Source of the DNA: Cryomorpha ignava
GTDB taxonomy: Bacteria > Bacteroidota > Bacteroidia > Flavobacteriales_D > Cryomorphaceae
Assembly (NCBI RefSeq): GCF_010686655.1
Contig: NZ_JAAGVY010000004.1
Location: forward strand, 62,001-126,000
Direction: 5' to 3'
DNA: 64,000 bases
This document shows, in pieces, positions 1-9,157 of this stretch. Every line of letters starts with the position of its first letter. Position 1 is the first letter of the stretch. The translations under genes were made by a program, and so were the position numbers. Under the pieces are notes generated by a model. That model was not told the DNA's origin. It saw only the letters and a program-made list of their open reading frames with translations, and searched no databases.

Positions 1-2
1 AC

Positions 3-380
3 GATTTACTAAGACATGAATATGGACATTATTTGCAAAGCCAAGAAGTAGGCCCGATTTATATTACGAAATTCGGAATCCCTAGTTTACTATCCATAGA
101 CGGATCTCATGATTATCATCCAGTAGAGCAAGATGCTAATATTCGTGGCTTGAAATATTTTCGCAAAAAAGATGGCAGTAATCCTTGGAATACTACGAGC
201 TATCCGATTCTTGGATTTGATGATACAACGCCATACAGTTCAGCCAACAACCAACAAGCCTTAAAAGCCGGTCGAATACGGACTACGGGGTGGGACTATT
301 TGCCAGGCTGGCGTTTTCTTCCTCAAACGATTTATTACACAATAAAGTATAGACAAGAACAAAAGGAAAATACACCATGA
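3..380 (+). CDS. C-terminal tail of an Rhs/YD-repeat-type protein (5' partial)
   Basis: The frame is open from the first bases of the window, so the start lies upstream. The first visible residues read DLLRHEYGHYLQSQEVGP and include an HEYGH sequence that fits the HExxH zinc-metallopeptidase pattern. About 125 residues are visible. Tails with this HEYGHYLQ signature are, as I recall, common at the variable C-termini of Rhs repeat proteins in Bacteroidota. The Rhs core fragment found at 832-1182 supports that context. The stop overlaps the start of the lipoprotein at 377 (ATGA), as expected for a co-translated pair. Toxin activity is an inference, because the core of the protein is not in view. 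Confidence 0.6.
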   Translation, partial: DLLRHEYGHYLQSQEVGPIYITKFGIPSLLSIDGSHDYHPVEQDANIRGLKYFRKKDGSNPWNTTSYPILGFDDTTPYSSANNQQALKAGRIRTTGWDYLPGWRFLPQTIYYTIKYRQEQKENTP

Positions 381-832
381 GAACCTATATAACTGCAGTA
401 CTTATATTTGGCTGGCTTTTATTCACAGCCAACTCTTGTAAAGAAGATGATAACGGTTGCCCTGCGTCATTTATCAATAAGCAAGACGATAGACTTCAAG
501 TGAGAAACAATCATGCTTTTGGAATTGTCCATCAATTTATTTTCCACTATCCTGATACCAATATTTATAATTCAGATGTTATTGCAGATGATTCCGATAA
601 TAACAAAACACTAGCGTCCGGTGAATCGGGTCGAATTTCGTACGGAAGATGTTGGGAAAATATTTTTTCACGAGAAATCGATTCAGATACCCTCCTAATT
701 TTTTCCTACAGTTTAGATACTCTCAATTTAAAAGGATGGGATTATATCGTTTCAAATTACGCTGTGTTAGATCGTAAAACCTATAGTTTGCAAGATTTAC
801 AGAACAATAATTGGCTGATCGAATTGCCGTGA
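377..832 (+). CDS. Small lipoprotein, candidate partner or immunity protein of the Rhs tail
   Basis: A 151-residue protein with an N-terminal hydrophobic segment (residues about 5-20) followed by a lipobox-like ANSC and an acidic KEDD stretch. This is a typical Bacteroidota lipoprotein export signal. The rest is soluble, with no family I recognise. Its ATG overlaps the stop of the preceding Rhs-type tail, so the two are likely translationally coupled. Small lipoproteins directly behind polymorphic toxin tails are often immunity or anchoring proteins, but nothing in the sequence proves that here. The gene ends exactly where a displaced Rhs core fragment begins (about 832), which suggests a recombination junction. 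Confidence 0.65.
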   Translation: MRTYITAVLIFGWLLFTANSCKEDDNGCPASFINKQDDRLQVRNNHAFGIVHQFIFHYPDTNIYNSDVIADDSDNNKTLASGESGRISYGRCWENIFSREIDSDTLLIFSYSLDTLNLKGWDYIVSNYAVLDRKTYSLQDLQNNNWLIELP

Positions 833-1302
833 CAACAGGATGGGAAGTGTTGGATCTTGACGCGCGGTTTTACGATCCGCAGTTAGGTAAATGGTTCACG
901 CCAGACCCGGCAGAGCAGTTTGCTAATCCGTATTTGGCTATGGGGAGGACGAAGCGTGAAGAATCGCTCCGGGGGAGCGATTTAGCTTCGGGCCAGCCTG
1001 CAAGGGAAGCGGTGATGTATGTAGACCCTGATGGGGAGTTTGTTCTTGGAATTGGCAGAGGGTTTCTTGATACAGTTTTTAGTGGGGGATTAGAATTTTG
1101 TAACGCTGACCAAGCCTATGTTGGGAAAGCTTGGCGGGAAGCTGTAGTTATCGCCACAAACTACAATTTTTTTCACCTTTGACGATACAAAAGTAACTAT
1201 CCTTCTTTTGTTGTCGAACCGGATGAATACAGAAAACCTCTAATCAAAGAAACAAATAAGGACGGACACCATATTTTAGTGGGCGCTCTAACTCGGTTTT
1301 GA
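832..1302 (+). pseudogene. Displaced Rhs core domain plus decayed C-terminal tip
   Basis: The frame beginning at the lipoprotein stop encodes an Rhs-associated core signature: ARFYDPQLGKWFTPDP, then NPYLAMG, then VMYVDPDGE. It has no start codon of its own (the only initiator is a TTG at 811, inside the lipoprotein gene in another frame) and no upstream YD repeats, so it is an orphan core/tip. The usual short link between YLAMG and VMYVDPDGE is replaced by about 22 residues encoded by a palindromic DNA insertion. The frame stops at 1180-1182. In the same frame 38 more coherent codons follow, to a TGA at 1300-1302, so the tip looks interrupted and degraded. Displaced tips behind active Rhs genes are known as silent toxin cassettes in other bacteria. 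Confidence 0.65.
943..1008 (+). repeat. In-frame palindromic insertion inside the Rhs core
   Basis: This stretch replaces the two or three residues normally found between YLAMG and VMYVDPDGE. It contains a strong hairpin: AATCGCTCC (962-970) and GGAGCGATT (974-982) around a GGG loop, flanked by CGAAGC (950-955) and GCTTCG (985-990). The insertion keeps the reading frame and adds about 20 charged residues. It resembles, in concept only, palindromic elements known to insert in-frame into genes, such as those of Rickettsia. Confidence 0.6.
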
Positions 1303-1465
1303 GTGCAGTCGCAAGGCAGCAAGGAAACATCGAGGGTTGATTCTTTGTCTCATAATTAAAGTAAACTAACAATGGGTAATTTTTATGTAATCCATCAAAT
1401 CATAGAAAGAAATTCCTTTTTCCCCTTTTTTCACAACGATATAAACCTCATAAGCCACCTAATCT

Positions 1466-2050
1466 CTACCCCCTCTCCTCCAAAACATCTTCTATTTCTT
1501 TAAGCTTAAATCCCTTTGCTTTCAGTAAAATTAAATAGTGATACAGCAAATCTGCCGCTTCATTTTTAAACAGTTCTGGATTGTTGTCTTTGGCTTCTAT
1601 CACCAATTCTACAGCTTCTTCGCCAACTTTCTGGGCTACTTTGTTGATTCCCCTTTTGTATAATTTGTTGGTATATGACGTTTCTACATCTTCATCAATC
1701 CGCTGGTGAATGGTTTGCTCTAGTTCGTATAAAAATGATCTGGAAGATTTTGTGTTAAAGCAGGAAACAGAGCCTGTGTGGCAGGTTGGGCCATCTGCTT
1801 TCGCCAATATCAACAATGAGTCATTATCGCAGTCTAAATGCACATCTTTTACATGCAGAAAATTACCCGAAGTCTCCCCTTTCGTCCATAAGCGATTTTT
1901 GCTTCTGCTGAAGAAAGTTACTTTTTTCTCTGCAAGCGTTTTGGAATACGCTTCTTCATTCATATATCCCAGCATTAGAACCTGCTGGCTGCTGCTGTCT
2001 TGTATTACAACCGGAATCAAACCGTTTGTCTTTGAAAAATCGGGAATCAT
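1466..2050 (-). CDS. hisI: Phosphoribosyl-AMP cyclohydrolase / phosphoribosyl-ATP pyrophosphatase (HisIE)
   Basis: A bifunctional enzyme of 194 residues that catalyses the second and third steps of histidine synthesis. The N-terminal cyclohydrolase half shows [18 protein letters not shown], a metal-binding LDCDND near residues 72-77, and GPTCHTG near 87-93. The C-terminal pyrophosphatase half shows [14 protein letters not shown] and a [10 protein letters not shown] helix, as in MazG-like PRA-PPH. Length matches other fused HisIE proteins. It is the last gene of the his operon, and its ATG overlaps the hisF stop by 4 bp. I see no clear terminator hairpin downstream. Confidence 0.95.
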   Translation of the reverse strand: MIPDFSKTNGLIPVVIQDSSSQQVLMLGYMNEEAYSKTLAEKKVTFFSRSKNRLWTKGETSGNFLHVKDVHLDCDNDSLLILAKADGPTCHTGSVSCFNTKSSRSFLYELEQTIHQRIDEDVETSYTNKLYKRGINKVAQKVGEEAVELVIEAKDNNPELFKNEAADLLYHYLILLKAKGFKLKEIEDVLEERG

Positions 2051-2802
2051 AATCGGATTGGAATATTTTGTGTTTCTAAAAATTGTTTGAGTTCCGGAAT
2101 TGGGATTTCACCAAAATGGAATACACTGGCTGCAAGTGCTCCAGTAGCCTTAGTTTTGGTAAAAACTTCCGCAAAATGTGCTTTGCTTCCAGCGCCACCC
2201 GAAGCGATAACAGGAACTGAAACAGCTTCGGAAACCCGGCCGGTAATATCACAGGCAAACCCGTTTTTGGTTCCGTCGTTGTTCATAGAAGTCAATAAGA
2301 TTTCTCCGGCACCCAGCTCAGTTCCTATTTTCGCCCAATCCACAGCTTTTAATTCGGTTGCAATTCGGCCGCCGCTTCGGAACACCATCCACTCATTGTC
2401 TACAAACTTCGCGTCGATAGCCAATACCACGCATTGATTTCCAAATGTGTTGGCAATTTCTGATATCAGATCGGGCCGCAGAATGGCAGAAGAATTGATG
2501 CTGATTTTGTCGGCTCCTGACCCAATAATAGCTTTGGCATCTTCCAGACTGTTGATGCCGCCGCCCACCGTAAAGGGAATATTGATTTCAGCAGCTATCC
2601 TGTTAACCAACTTGGTGAGCGTTTTTCGCTTTTCCAACGTAGCCGTAATATCGAGAAAAACCAATTCATCAGCGCCTTCTTCCACGTAGCGTTGCGCCAG
2701 TTCTATAGGATCGCCGGCATCTCTGATGTTTTCAAAATTGATTCCTTTCACCGTCCTGTTGTTTTGAATATCCAGGCAGGGAATAATTCGTTTTTTTAGC
2801 AT
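2047..2802 (-). CDS. hisF: Imidazole glycerol phosphate synthase cyclase subunit HisF
   Basis: A 251-residue TIM barrel that, with HisH, converts PRFAR and ammonia into imidazole glycerol phosphate and AICAR. It begins [20 protein letters not shown], carrying the catalytic Asp in the first strand (D11). A second catalytic Asp is expected in VLAIDAKF near residue 130. Phosphate-binding loops VGGGI and ASGGAG are present. It overlaps hisA by 7 bp and hisI by 4 bp. The subunit partner, HisH, is two genes upstream in the same operon. Confidence 0.96.
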   Translation of the reverse strand: MLKKRIIPCLDIQNNRTVKGINFENIRDAGDPIELAQRYVEEGADELVFLDITATLEKRKTLTKLVNRIAAEINIPFTVGGGINSLEDAKAIIGSGADKISINSSAILRPDLISEIANTFGNQCVVLAIDAKFVDNEWMVFRSGGRIATELKAVDWAKIGTELGAGEILLTSMNNDGTKNGFACDITGRVSEAVSVPVIASGGAGSKAHFAEVFTKTKATGALAASVFHFGEIPIPELKQFLETQNIPIRL

Positions 2803-3515
2803 TTTAAATCGATTAGCTCTTTGAGATCAATCGTTCCTTCGTAAATCGCTTTTCCAATAATAGCGCCTTCGCAACCCAATTCTTTCAGTTGAACAACATC
2901 GGCAAGGGTTGTAATTCCACCACTCGCTATGAGCTTCGTTTTTTTGGTAGCCGAAAGAATTTCCTTATACAGATCGAAAGCGGGGCCCAAAAGCATTCCA
3001 TCCTTATCGATATCGGTTACGATCGCATATTTAGCGCCTGATTTTTCATATCCCTGAATAAATGAAACGACATCTTGCTCACTGCTTTTCAGCCAACCGT
3101 TCGTCGCAATTTTTCGATTCTTGCAGTCTGCGCCTAATATAATTTTGTCAGCGCCATATTTCTGCAACCATTTCAGCATCAAATAAGGATCTTGGGCAGC
3201 AATACTCCCAATGGTTATTTGCTTTGCACCCGAATTAAAAGCCAATTCAACATCTTCTTCCGTTTTTATTCCACCACCAAAATCGATAATAAGGCTGGTT
3301 TTAGAAGCCAAGGTTTCCAACGTTTTATAATTGACAATTTGATTGGCCTTTGCGCCATCCAGATCTACCAAATGCAGATAGTGGATACCCGAGTCTTCGA
3401 ACATTTGAGCAACTTCCAGCGGATTTTCACTGTATGTTTTTTGGGTTGCGTAATCGCCTTTCGAAAGCCTTACGCATTTTCCGTCTATGATGTCTATGGC
3501 TGGTATAATTCTCAT
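2796..3515 (-). CDS. hisA: ProFAR isomerase HisA
   Basis: A 239-residue half-barrel-duplicated TIM barrel that isomerises ProFAR to PRFAR. It starts [20 protein letters not shown], with the catalytic Asp in AIDIIDG, and has the second-half counterpart VTDIDKDGM. The phosphate loops IDFGGGI and ASGGIT are visible. It is a homologue of HisF, directly downstream. The start overlaps the hisH stop by 4 bp, consistent with coupled translation. Confidence 0.96.
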   Translation of the reverse strand: MRIIPAIDIIDGKCVRLSKGDYATQKTYSENPLEVAQMFEDSGIHYLHLVDLDGAKANQIVNYKTLETLASKTSLIIDFGGGIKTEEDVELAFNSGAKQITIGSIAAQDPYLMLKWLQKYGADKIILGADCKNRKIATNGWLKSSEQDVVSFIQGYEKSGAKYAIVTDIDKDGMLLGPAFDLYKEILSATKKTKLIASGGITTLADVVQLKELGCEGAIIGKAIYEGTIDLKELIDLKC

Positions 3516-4090
3516 AATTTCAAAAAGTTTTTTAATAGCTGAATCCCAACATCTGCCGATTTCTCGGGGTGAAATTGGGTTGCATAAAAATTGTCTTTCT
3601 TCAAAGCGGCACTAAAAGGCAATATATAATCGGTTACCGCAATGGTTTCTTTACAAATTTCGGCATAGTAACTATGCACAAAATAGAAGTCGTTTCGCGC
3701 TTGAATGTTTTCAAAAAGCTTACTCTTCATAGAAGTAAAGTTGTTCCATCCTGTATGTGGCACCAGATCTTTAGGCGGAAATTGCTTTACTTGCGTTTCG
3801 AAAATGCCCAATCCAAGTGTATCGCCTTCTTCAGAATAAGTACACATCAATTGCATGCCCAGGCAGATTCCAAGCACGGGCTGCTTGAGCGCTTTTATCA
3901 CTTCATCGAGTCCTTTTTCTTTTAGATGCCGCATCGCAGAGCCGGCCTCTCCCACTCCCGGGAAAATCACCTTATCTGCCGACTCCAAGATTGAATTGTC
4001 GTCCGTAATCACAGTTGAATATCCCAGTTTATTTATGGCATTTTCTACCGAAGTCACATTGCCGGCATTGTATTTCAAGATGGCTATCAT
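3512..4090 (-). CDS. hisH: Imidazole glycerol phosphate synthase glutaminase subunit HisH
   Basis: A class I glutamine amidotransferase of 192 residues that feeds ammonia to HisF. The catalytic triad is visible: Cys76 in [10 protein letters not shown], and the His and Glu of TQFHPEKS near the C-terminus. The oxyanion strand [11 protein letters not shown] is also present. Length is normal for the family. It overlaps hisB upstream and hisA downstream by 4 bp each. Confidence 0.96.
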   Translation of the reverse strand: MIAILKYNAGNVTSVENAINKLGYSTVITDDNSILESADKVIFPGVGEAGSAMRHLKEKGLDEVIKALKQPVLGICLGMQLMCTYSEEGDTLGLGIFETQVKQFPPKDLVPHTGWNNFTSMKSKLFENIQARNDFYFVHSYYAEICKETIAVTDYILPFSAALKKDNFYATQFHPEKSADVGIQLLKNFLKL

Positions 4091-5178
4091 AATGTTCCTT
4101 TTGTACTTGGTATGTTGTATATCTCTGTTTTATTCACAGCCATTTTTACCGCTTTCGCGAATGCCTTAAAAATCGATTCAATTTTGTGGTGCTCATTTTC
4201 TCCTTCGGCTTTGATATTGAGATTACAGCGTGCCTGATCGCTAAAAGATTTGAAAAAATGGAAAAATAGTTCAGTCGGTACATCCCCTACTTTTTCTCTT
4301 TTGAAATCTGCTTCCCATACCAGCCACGGGCGTCCGCCAAAATCAATGGCTACTTGTGCCAGGCAGTCGTCCATTGGCAATAAAAATCCATAACGCTCTA
4401 TTGCTTTTTTGCTTCCCAACGCTTTTAAAAAGGAATCGCCCAGAGCAATAGCAGTATCTTCTATGGTGTGGTGCTCGTCAATCTCCAAATCGCCCTTTAC
4501 ATTTATCGCCAGATCGATATTTCCGTGTTTGGAAATCTGTTCAAGCATGTGGTCAAAAAAGGGCAATCCAGTTTCAATCGAAGATTTTCCACTGCCATCT
4601 AAGTTCACTTCAATTGAAATTTCTGTTTCAAGAGTTTTCCGAGTCACTTTCCCAATTCTCGGGATGGCTTTCAGATAGCGGTAAATTTCATTCCAATCTT
4701 GTGTGACTAATGTGGCGACTACAGAACTATTTTCCTGGATAAAGATTGACTTTGAACCCAAATTTTCAGCCAGTTGCACATCTGTTTTTCGATCTCCGAT
4801 TACGTAAGAGTTTACCAAATCGTAATCTCCGTACACGTATTTTCCAAGCATCCCCAATTGCGGTTTTCGAGTGGGCTTGTTTTCATGCTCAAAAGATGGA
4901 TCAACATAAACATCAGCGAAGTTTACCCCTTCGTTTTTTAATGTTTGAATAATGAAATTCTGAACCGGGTGGAAAGTGTTTTCCGGAAAAGAATCCGTTC
5001 CCAATCCATCCTGATTGGTGACCATAACAAATTCGTAGTTTAATTCTTTGGCAATTCGGGCCAGGCTGCTTATTGCATTCGGTAGAAACTCCAATTTTGC
5101 GAAACTGTCAATTTGCTCATCCTTGGGTTCCTTGATGATGGTTCCGTCTCTGTCTATAAATAAAACTTTCTTAGTCAT
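4087..5178 (-). CDS. hisB: Bifunctional histidinol-phosphatase / imidazoleglycerol-phosphate dehydratase HisB
   Basis: A 363-residue fusion. The N-terminal HAD phosphatase domain has the motif FIDRDGTII (nucleophile D9, acid/base D11) and a later [12 protein letters not shown] motif. It dephosphorylates histidinol phosphate. The C-terminal half, from about residue 175, is the dehydratase, with the metal-binding [14 protein letters not shown] and [14 protein letters not shown] stretches. This fused arrangement is known in enterobacteria and many Bacteroidota. It overlaps hisC upstream by 8 bp and hisH downstream by 4 bp. Confidence 0.96.
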   Translation of the reverse strand: MTKKVLFIDRDGTIIKEPKDEQIDSFAKLEFLPNAISSLARIAKELNYEFVMVTNQDGLGTDSFPENTFHPVQNFIIQTLKNEGVNFADVYVDPSFEHENKPTRKPQLGMLGKYVYGDYDLVNSYVIGDRKTDVQLAENLGSKSIFIQENSSVVATLVTQDWNEIYRYLKAIPRIGKVTRKTLETEISIEVNLDGSGKSSIETGLPFFDHMLEQISKHGNIDLAINVKGDLEIDEHHTIEDTAIALGDSFLKALGSKKAIERYGFLLPMDDCLAQVAIDFGGRPWLVWEADFKREKVGDVPTELFFHFFKSFSDQARCNLNIKAEGENEHHKIESIFKAFAKAVKMAVNKTEIYNIPSTKGTL

Positions 5179-6208
5179 TGCTTATCTTTTCTAATGCGAT
5201 TAGTAATTTTTGATTCTCATTTGCTGATCCAACTGTAATTCTCAAACAATTCTTCACAACCGAATTCCGATTTCTGATAATGACTTTTTGGTTTACCAAT
5301 TTGAAATACAAATCATCGGCATCATCAACTTCAACCAACAAAAAATTGGCATCAGATGGATATATTTTTCGAATGATTTTTAAAGACTGAAGGCTGGTAA
5401 TCAGTTTTTCCTTTTCGTCTAATATTTCTCTTAGATTTTTCCGGAAGCCAGCTTCATCATTCAATGTTTCCAAAGCGGCTTCCTGGTTCGCCGAGCTTAT
5501 ATTGTAAGGTGGTTTCACTTTCGTGAAAAACGACAAGATCTCTTCGCTCATAAAAGCAATCCCCAGTCGAATTCCTGCCAATCCCCAGGCTTTGCTCAAT
5601 GTTTGACTGATAATCAGATTTGGATAAGTGCTTAGTTTTTCGAGAAAGGAAGCCTGATCAGCAAAATCAATATACGCTTCGTCCAAAATGACAATCCCAT
5701 TGAAATTTGCCAGAATAAATTCGATATCGGCTGATTTCAAATGATTTCCAGTTGGATTGTTGGGCGAACAGAGAAAAATCAATTTCAAATGATCATCTTT
5801 AAAAAATGGCTGCAAGCTTTTTCTGTCAATTTGAAATTCACTGTTCAATGGCAGTTTTATAAGTTCTACCGCATTGATATTTGCCGATACTTCATACATG
5901 CCATAGGTTGGCGTAAAAGTCAAGGCCTTGTCCTGATTGGGTTCGCAGAATATTCTAAACGCAATGTCAATTACTTCATCGCTTCCATTTCCTAAAAAGA
6001 TTTTCTCGGGGCTGATTTTCTTCAATTCTGCCAGCCGCAGTTTCAACTTTGTCTGATTGGGATCGGGATAGCGGTTGTAAATTCCAAATGGATTTTCATT
6101 GGCATCTAAAAAGACGCCTTCGTTTCCGGTATATTCTTCTCTCGCACTTGAATAAGGCGCCAGAGTTCGGATGCTTTTTCTGACCAGCTCTTGGATACTA
6201 TTTTTCAT
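5171..6208 (-). CDS. hisC: Histidinol-phosphate aminotransferase HisC
   Basis: A PLP-dependent fold-type I aminotransferase of 345 residues that transfers an amino group from glutamate to imidazole-acetol phosphate. The N-terminal LDANENPFG signature, the CSPNNPTGN stretch, the [11 protein letters not shown] strand and the Schiff-base lysine in [12 protein letters not shown] are all visible. The start overlaps the end of hisD by 11 bp. Its position before hisB matches the hisGDCB order common in this phylum. Confidence 0.95.
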   Translation of the reverse strand: MKNSIQELVRKSIRTLAPYSSAREEYTGNEGVFLDANENPFGIYNRYPDPNQTKLKLRLAELKKISPEKIFLGNGSDEVIDIAFRIFCEPNQDKALTFTPTYGMYEVSANINAVELIKLPLNSEFQIDRKSLQPFFKDDHLKLIFLCSPNNPTGNHLKSADIEFILANFNGIVILDEAYIDFADQASFLEKLSTYPNLIISQTLSKAWGLAGIRLGIAFMSEEILSFFTKVKPPYNISSANQEAALETLNDEAGFRKNLREILDEKEKLITSLQSLKIIRKIYPSDANFLLVEVDDADDLYFKLVNQKVIIRNRNSVVKNCLRITVGSANENQKLLIALEKISND

Positions 6209-7490
6209 CTTCGATCTTTTTCAAACGGATAGAAACCGCATTTTTATGTCCAAATAGCTGTTCGGCTTCAGCCATAATTTCAACGGTCTTGCCAATGTTT
6301 TGCAAACCTTTCGCAGTAATTTTCTGAAAGGTGATTTTCTTTAGAAAGCTATCTAAAGAAACGCCGCTATAGCTCCGTGCATATCCGTTGGTAGGCAGGG
6401 TGTGATTGGTTCCGCTCGCATAATCTCCGGCACTTTCGCATGAGTAATTGCCCAGAAAAACAGAACCCGCATTTTGAATTTTATCTGCATAGCCTTCAGC
6501 ATCTTCTATTGCCAGAATCAAATGTTCAGGCGCATATACATTGCTGAAATCGATGCACTGCTCAATGAAATTAAACAGAATTGAAAAACTATTATCCAGG
6601 GCTTTTTTAGCCATTTCTGCTCTGGGCAGAACGCCAATCTGACTTTTTAATGCATCAGTGACCTTCGCAATTAAAGAAGAATCAGTTGTTACCAATACCA
6701 CTTGACTATCCGCTCCGTGCTCGGCTTGTGACAATAAGTCTGAAGCCACAAAATCAGCATCCGCGCTGGCATCTGCAATGACAAGCACTTCGCTGGGCCC
6801 GGCTGGCAAGTCGATTGCCACACCGCTTTGCTGCACCAACTCTTTGGATTTTGTTACATACTGATTTCCCGGTCCGTATATTTTATCCACTTTGGCAATG
6901 CTTTCGGTTCCATATGCCAATGCTGCAATGGCTTGTGCTCCGCCCACTTTGTACATTTCTGTTATGCCCAAAAAAGATGCAGTGTATAAAATAGCAGGAT
7001 TAATATCCCCATTTTTGTCAGTGGGTGTGCATAAAGCAATGTGCTTACAACCTGCAATTTGAGCTGGAACGGCAAGCATCAAAATGGTTGAAAAAAGTGG
7101 TGCAGTGCCTCCCGGAATATACAAGCCCACATTTTCAATCGCCACGTTTTTTCGCCAGCAGCTCACACCGGGCATCGTTTCTACAGGTACTTCGGCACTT
7201 TGCTGCGAAAGGTGAAAAGTTCGAATATTCTTCGCAGCAACCGAAATAGCTTCTTTTAATTCTGTAGGCACTTGGGTGGCTGCCAACTCAATTTCCGAAA
7301 TGCTCACTTTCAAATCTTCGATTTCTACCCGGTCAAACTGCAAAGCAAATTCTTTTAAAGCCTTATCACCATTAAGCTTTACGTCGTTGATAATCTTCCT
7401 GACTTGTTCTTCCAGATTTTCTGAAGCCATAATCGGCCTTTGACTAATCGAAGCCCATTCACTCAAGGGCGGATTTGTGTATGTTTTCAT
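6198..7490 (-). CDS. hisD: Histidinol dehydrogenase HisD
   Basis: NAD- and zinc-dependent enzyme of 430 residues that oxidises L-histidinol to histidine in two steps. Visible family signatures are PGGTAPLFST, GPGNQYVTKSK, LPAGPSEVLV, SQAEHGADSQ (metal-ligand His), YAPEHL (catalytic Glu/His) and SGTNHTLPT. The ATG at 7490 (MKTYTNPPL) is chosen because the open frame upstream of it is only a read-back into hisG and has unlikely composition. With this start there are 17 bp between hisG and hisD, the only real gap in the operon. Confidence 0.95.
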   Translation of the reverse strand: MKTYTNPPLSEWASISQRPIMASENLEEQVRKIINDVKLNGDKALKEFALQFDRVEIEDLKVSISEIELAATQVPTELKEAISVAAKNIRTFHLSQQSAEVPVETMPGVSCWRKNVAIENVGLYIPGGTAPLFSTILMLAVPAQIAGCKHIALCTPTDKNGDINPAILYTASFLGITEMYKVGGAQAIAALAYGTESIAKVDKIYGPGNQYVTKSKELVQQSGVAIDLPAGPSEVLVIADASADADFVASDLLSQAEHGADSQVVLVTTDSSLIAKVTDALKSQIGVLPRAEMAKKALDNSFSILFNFIEQCIDFSNVYAPEHLILAIEDAEGYADKIQNAGSVFLGNYSCESAGDYASGTNHTLPTNGYARSYSGVSLDSFLKKITFQKITAKGLQNIGKTVEIMAEAEQLFGHKNAVSIRLKKIEDEK

Positions 7491-7507
7491 CTTGTAGTTC
7501 TCTACTT

Positions 7508-8365
7508 TTAAACAATCATTTTTTCTATCGGCACCACCAGAATGCCTTCTGCTCCTGCATCTTTGAGTGCATCTATGACATCCCAAAACTTATCTTCACC
7601 AATGACAGAGTGCAGACTACTCCACCCCTCTTTGGCCAAAGGAAGAATGGTTGGACTGTTCATCCCCGGAAGGATTTTTACAATTTTATCCAGCTTCTCA
7701 TTGGGAGCATTCAGTAGAATATATTTGCTCTCTTTGGCCTTTTGAACAGCCCGAATACGGAATAACAACTTGTTTAAGATGGCCTGCTTTTCTGCTTCCA
7801 GATTTCCGGAAGTAACTAAAACAGCCTGACTGCTCATTACTTTTTCCACTTCTTTCAGTCCATTGGAAAGTAAGGTGCTTCCACTGCTTACAATGTCGCA
7901 GATCCCTGCTGCCAAGCCTATTCCGGGAGCGATCTCCACACTTCCCGAAATGAATTCGATGGTTGCGTTTATATCGTTCTGCTCAAAATAGTCTGATAAA
8001 ATGTTTGGATAGGAAGTAGCCACCTTCTTTCCATTGAAATACGCCAAATCGGGGTAGTCTATCTCTTTGGGAACAGCCAGGCTCAATCGGCAAGCAGAGA
8101 ATCCCAATTTTTCAACAATGGTAATGTTCTTCCGACTTTCTAAAAGTACATTTTCGCCAATAACACCAATGTCGGCAACACCTTGGTCAACATATTCCGG
8201 AATATCATCATCGCGCAGAAACAAAACTTCCACTGGGAAATTGGTGGATTCAGTAATCAGTTTACCACCGCCATTTGGAAGTTTAATACCACATTCTTCG
8301 ATAAGTTGAATGGATTTTTCGCTTAGTCTGCCACTCTTTTGAATGGCGATTTTCAATTTACTCAT
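7508..8365 (-). CDS. hisG: ATP phosphoribosyltransferase HisG (long form)
   Basis: First committed enzyme of histidine synthesis. It joins ATP and PRPP and is feedback-inhibited by histidine. The protein is 285 residues from the ATG at 8365 (MSKLKIAIQKSGRLSEKS); longer upstream reading would run into the attenuator. The PRPP-loop-like SSGSTLLSNGLKEV and the GVIGEN strand are present. The extra C-terminal region (KILPGMNSPTILPL onward) is the regulatory ACT-like domain of long-form HisG, so no HisZ partner is expected. It is the first structural gene of the operon and lies about 50 bp after the leader terminator. Confidence 0.95.
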   Translation of the reverse strand: MSKLKIAIQKSGRLSEKSIQLIEECGIKLPNGGGKLITESTNFPVEVLFLRDDDIPEYVDQGVADIGVIGENVLLESRKNITIVEKLGFSACRLSLAVPKEIDYPDLAYFNGKKVATSYPNILSDYFEQNDINATIEFISGSVEIAPGIGLAAGICDIVSSGSTLLSNGLKEVEKVMSSQAVLVTSGNLEAEKQAILNKLLFRIRAVQKAKESKYILLNAPNEKLDKIVKILPGMNSPTILPLAKEGWSSLHSVIGEDKFWDVIDALKDAGAEGILVVPIEKMIV

Positions 8366-8415
8366 TTTCTCTTTTTTAAAAATGTTTGAGTAAATCTGAA
8401 GCGGAAAAGTGCTGA

Positions 8416-8452
8416 AAAACAAAAATCCCGCCTGATTTACTCAAACGGGATT
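8416..8452 (-). terminator. Intrinsic terminator of the his attenuator
   Basis: Read on the minus strand, AATCCCGTTTGA pairs with TCAGGCGGGATT around a GTAAA loop. The 12-bp stem has two G-U pairs and is followed by TTTGTTTTT. It lies between the leader peptide stop (8480) and hisG (8365), where an attenuator terminator must be. A competing upstream pairing is possible: GATATT near 8482 with AATATC near 8455 would extend to the 5' arm of the terminator. Confidence 0.88.
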
Positions 8453-8479
8453 AGATATTTTAGTTACTGCATATCAATA

Positions 8480-8530
8480 TCACCTCGCTTGAGCGAAAAA
8501 ATGATGATGATGATGCAAGTTATTATACAT
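8480..8530 (-). CDS. hisL: His operon leader peptide with five consecutive His codons
   Basis: A 16-codon minus-strand frame starts with ATG at 8530 and ends with TGA at 8482-8480. The peptide is MYNNLHHHHHFFAQAR, with five CAT histidine codons in a row. It sits just downstream of a promoter and just upstream of a strong intrinsic terminator and hisG. This is the layout of histidine attenuation, where a ribosome stalled on His codons for lack of charged tRNA-His prevents terminator folding. The match in composition, position and following terminator makes chance unlikely. Confidence 0.88.
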   Translation of the reverse strand: MYNNLHHHHHFFAQAR

Positions 8531-8550
8531 TTTTTTGTTGTTTCGAAGGG

Positions 8551-8579
8551 CAAATGTAGGGAAATTTCTTCTTGTGCAA
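8551..8579 (-). promoter_or_regulatory. Promoter of the his operon (Bacteroidota type)
   Basis: On the minus strand TTG (8579-8577) is followed after 18 bases by TACATTTG (8558-8551). This matches the -33 TTG and -7 TAnnTTTG boxes of the phylum. Transcription would begin near 8544, about 14 bp before the leader ATG. Confidence 0.75.
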
Positions 8580-8589
8580 GTTTTTTTTC

Positions 8590-9081
8590 TTATTTCAATT
8601 CTATTCTGTCAATTACAAGTTTGAAGTCTTCGGCTTTTTTATTTCCTATCAGGAAGGCAATTTCTTCAATAGATTCATGCGAAAAATTGGGCTGGTCAAG
8701 TATCTGGCCCCTAAATCTGGGGTACATTTCTTTTAATGAAATTTCGATTTCCTGCCATTCCCCAGAAGTTAAAAATGGTGCGATGTACGAATAATCATCT
8801 GATGCTTTTGCCTTAATCCGAAGCTGATATTTTTTACCATCACCCCGCAGTTTTACTGAAATTTTGGTGTATTCTGATACAATTATCCTTTGAAATCGAG
8901 AACGTACCGACGAGAATCCACCATTGTTATCATGCGATATGCTGCCTGCGAAAACAACATAGCCATCTGCATTCAATTTAAAACTACCTGATGACTTCCC
9001 TCCCATCACAACATCATCTACAACAGTCCAGTTGCTCAGATCAGTCAGGCTTTTAAAATCAACAATTACTTTTGAATTCAT
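8590..9081 (-). CDS. CIA30-family protein
   Basis: A 163-residue soluble protein with the features of the complex I intermediate-associated protein 30 family: an N-terminal VIDF-like strand, NWTVVDDVVMGGKSSGSF, a GSISHDNNGGFSSVRS segment and the C-terminal VIDRIEL strand. Members have a galactose-binding-like jelly-roll fold. In bacteria their role is unknown and probably not tied to complex I. No signal peptide is visible. It lies upstream of the his promoter on the same strand but is separated from it, so it is probably its own unit. Family call is confident, function is not. Confidence 0.8.
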   Translation of the reverse strand: MNSKVIVDFKSLTDLSNWTVVDDVVMGGKSSGSFKLNADGYVVFAGSISHDNNGGFSSVRSRFQRIIVSEYTKISVKLRGDGKKYQLRIKAKASDDYSYIAPFLTSGEWQEIEISLKEMYPRFRGQILDQPNFSHESIEEIAFLIGNKKAEDFKLVIDRIELK

Positions 9082-9157
9082 AGATTAAGGTTATCGTTCA
9101 AACAGGTTTCTGGGTCAATTAAATCGATATCAGTTGTGTACTTCTCATTTAACTATA

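Noticed and set aside
7491-7586. N-terminal extension of HisD
   Set aside because: The 32 extra codons overlap hisG in another frame and have Cys/Arg-rich composition unlike any HisD; the ATG at 7490 fits the family.
8366-8422. N-terminal extension of HisG
   Set aside because: It would place the start inside the terminator of the attenuator; the ATG at 8365 matches the family.
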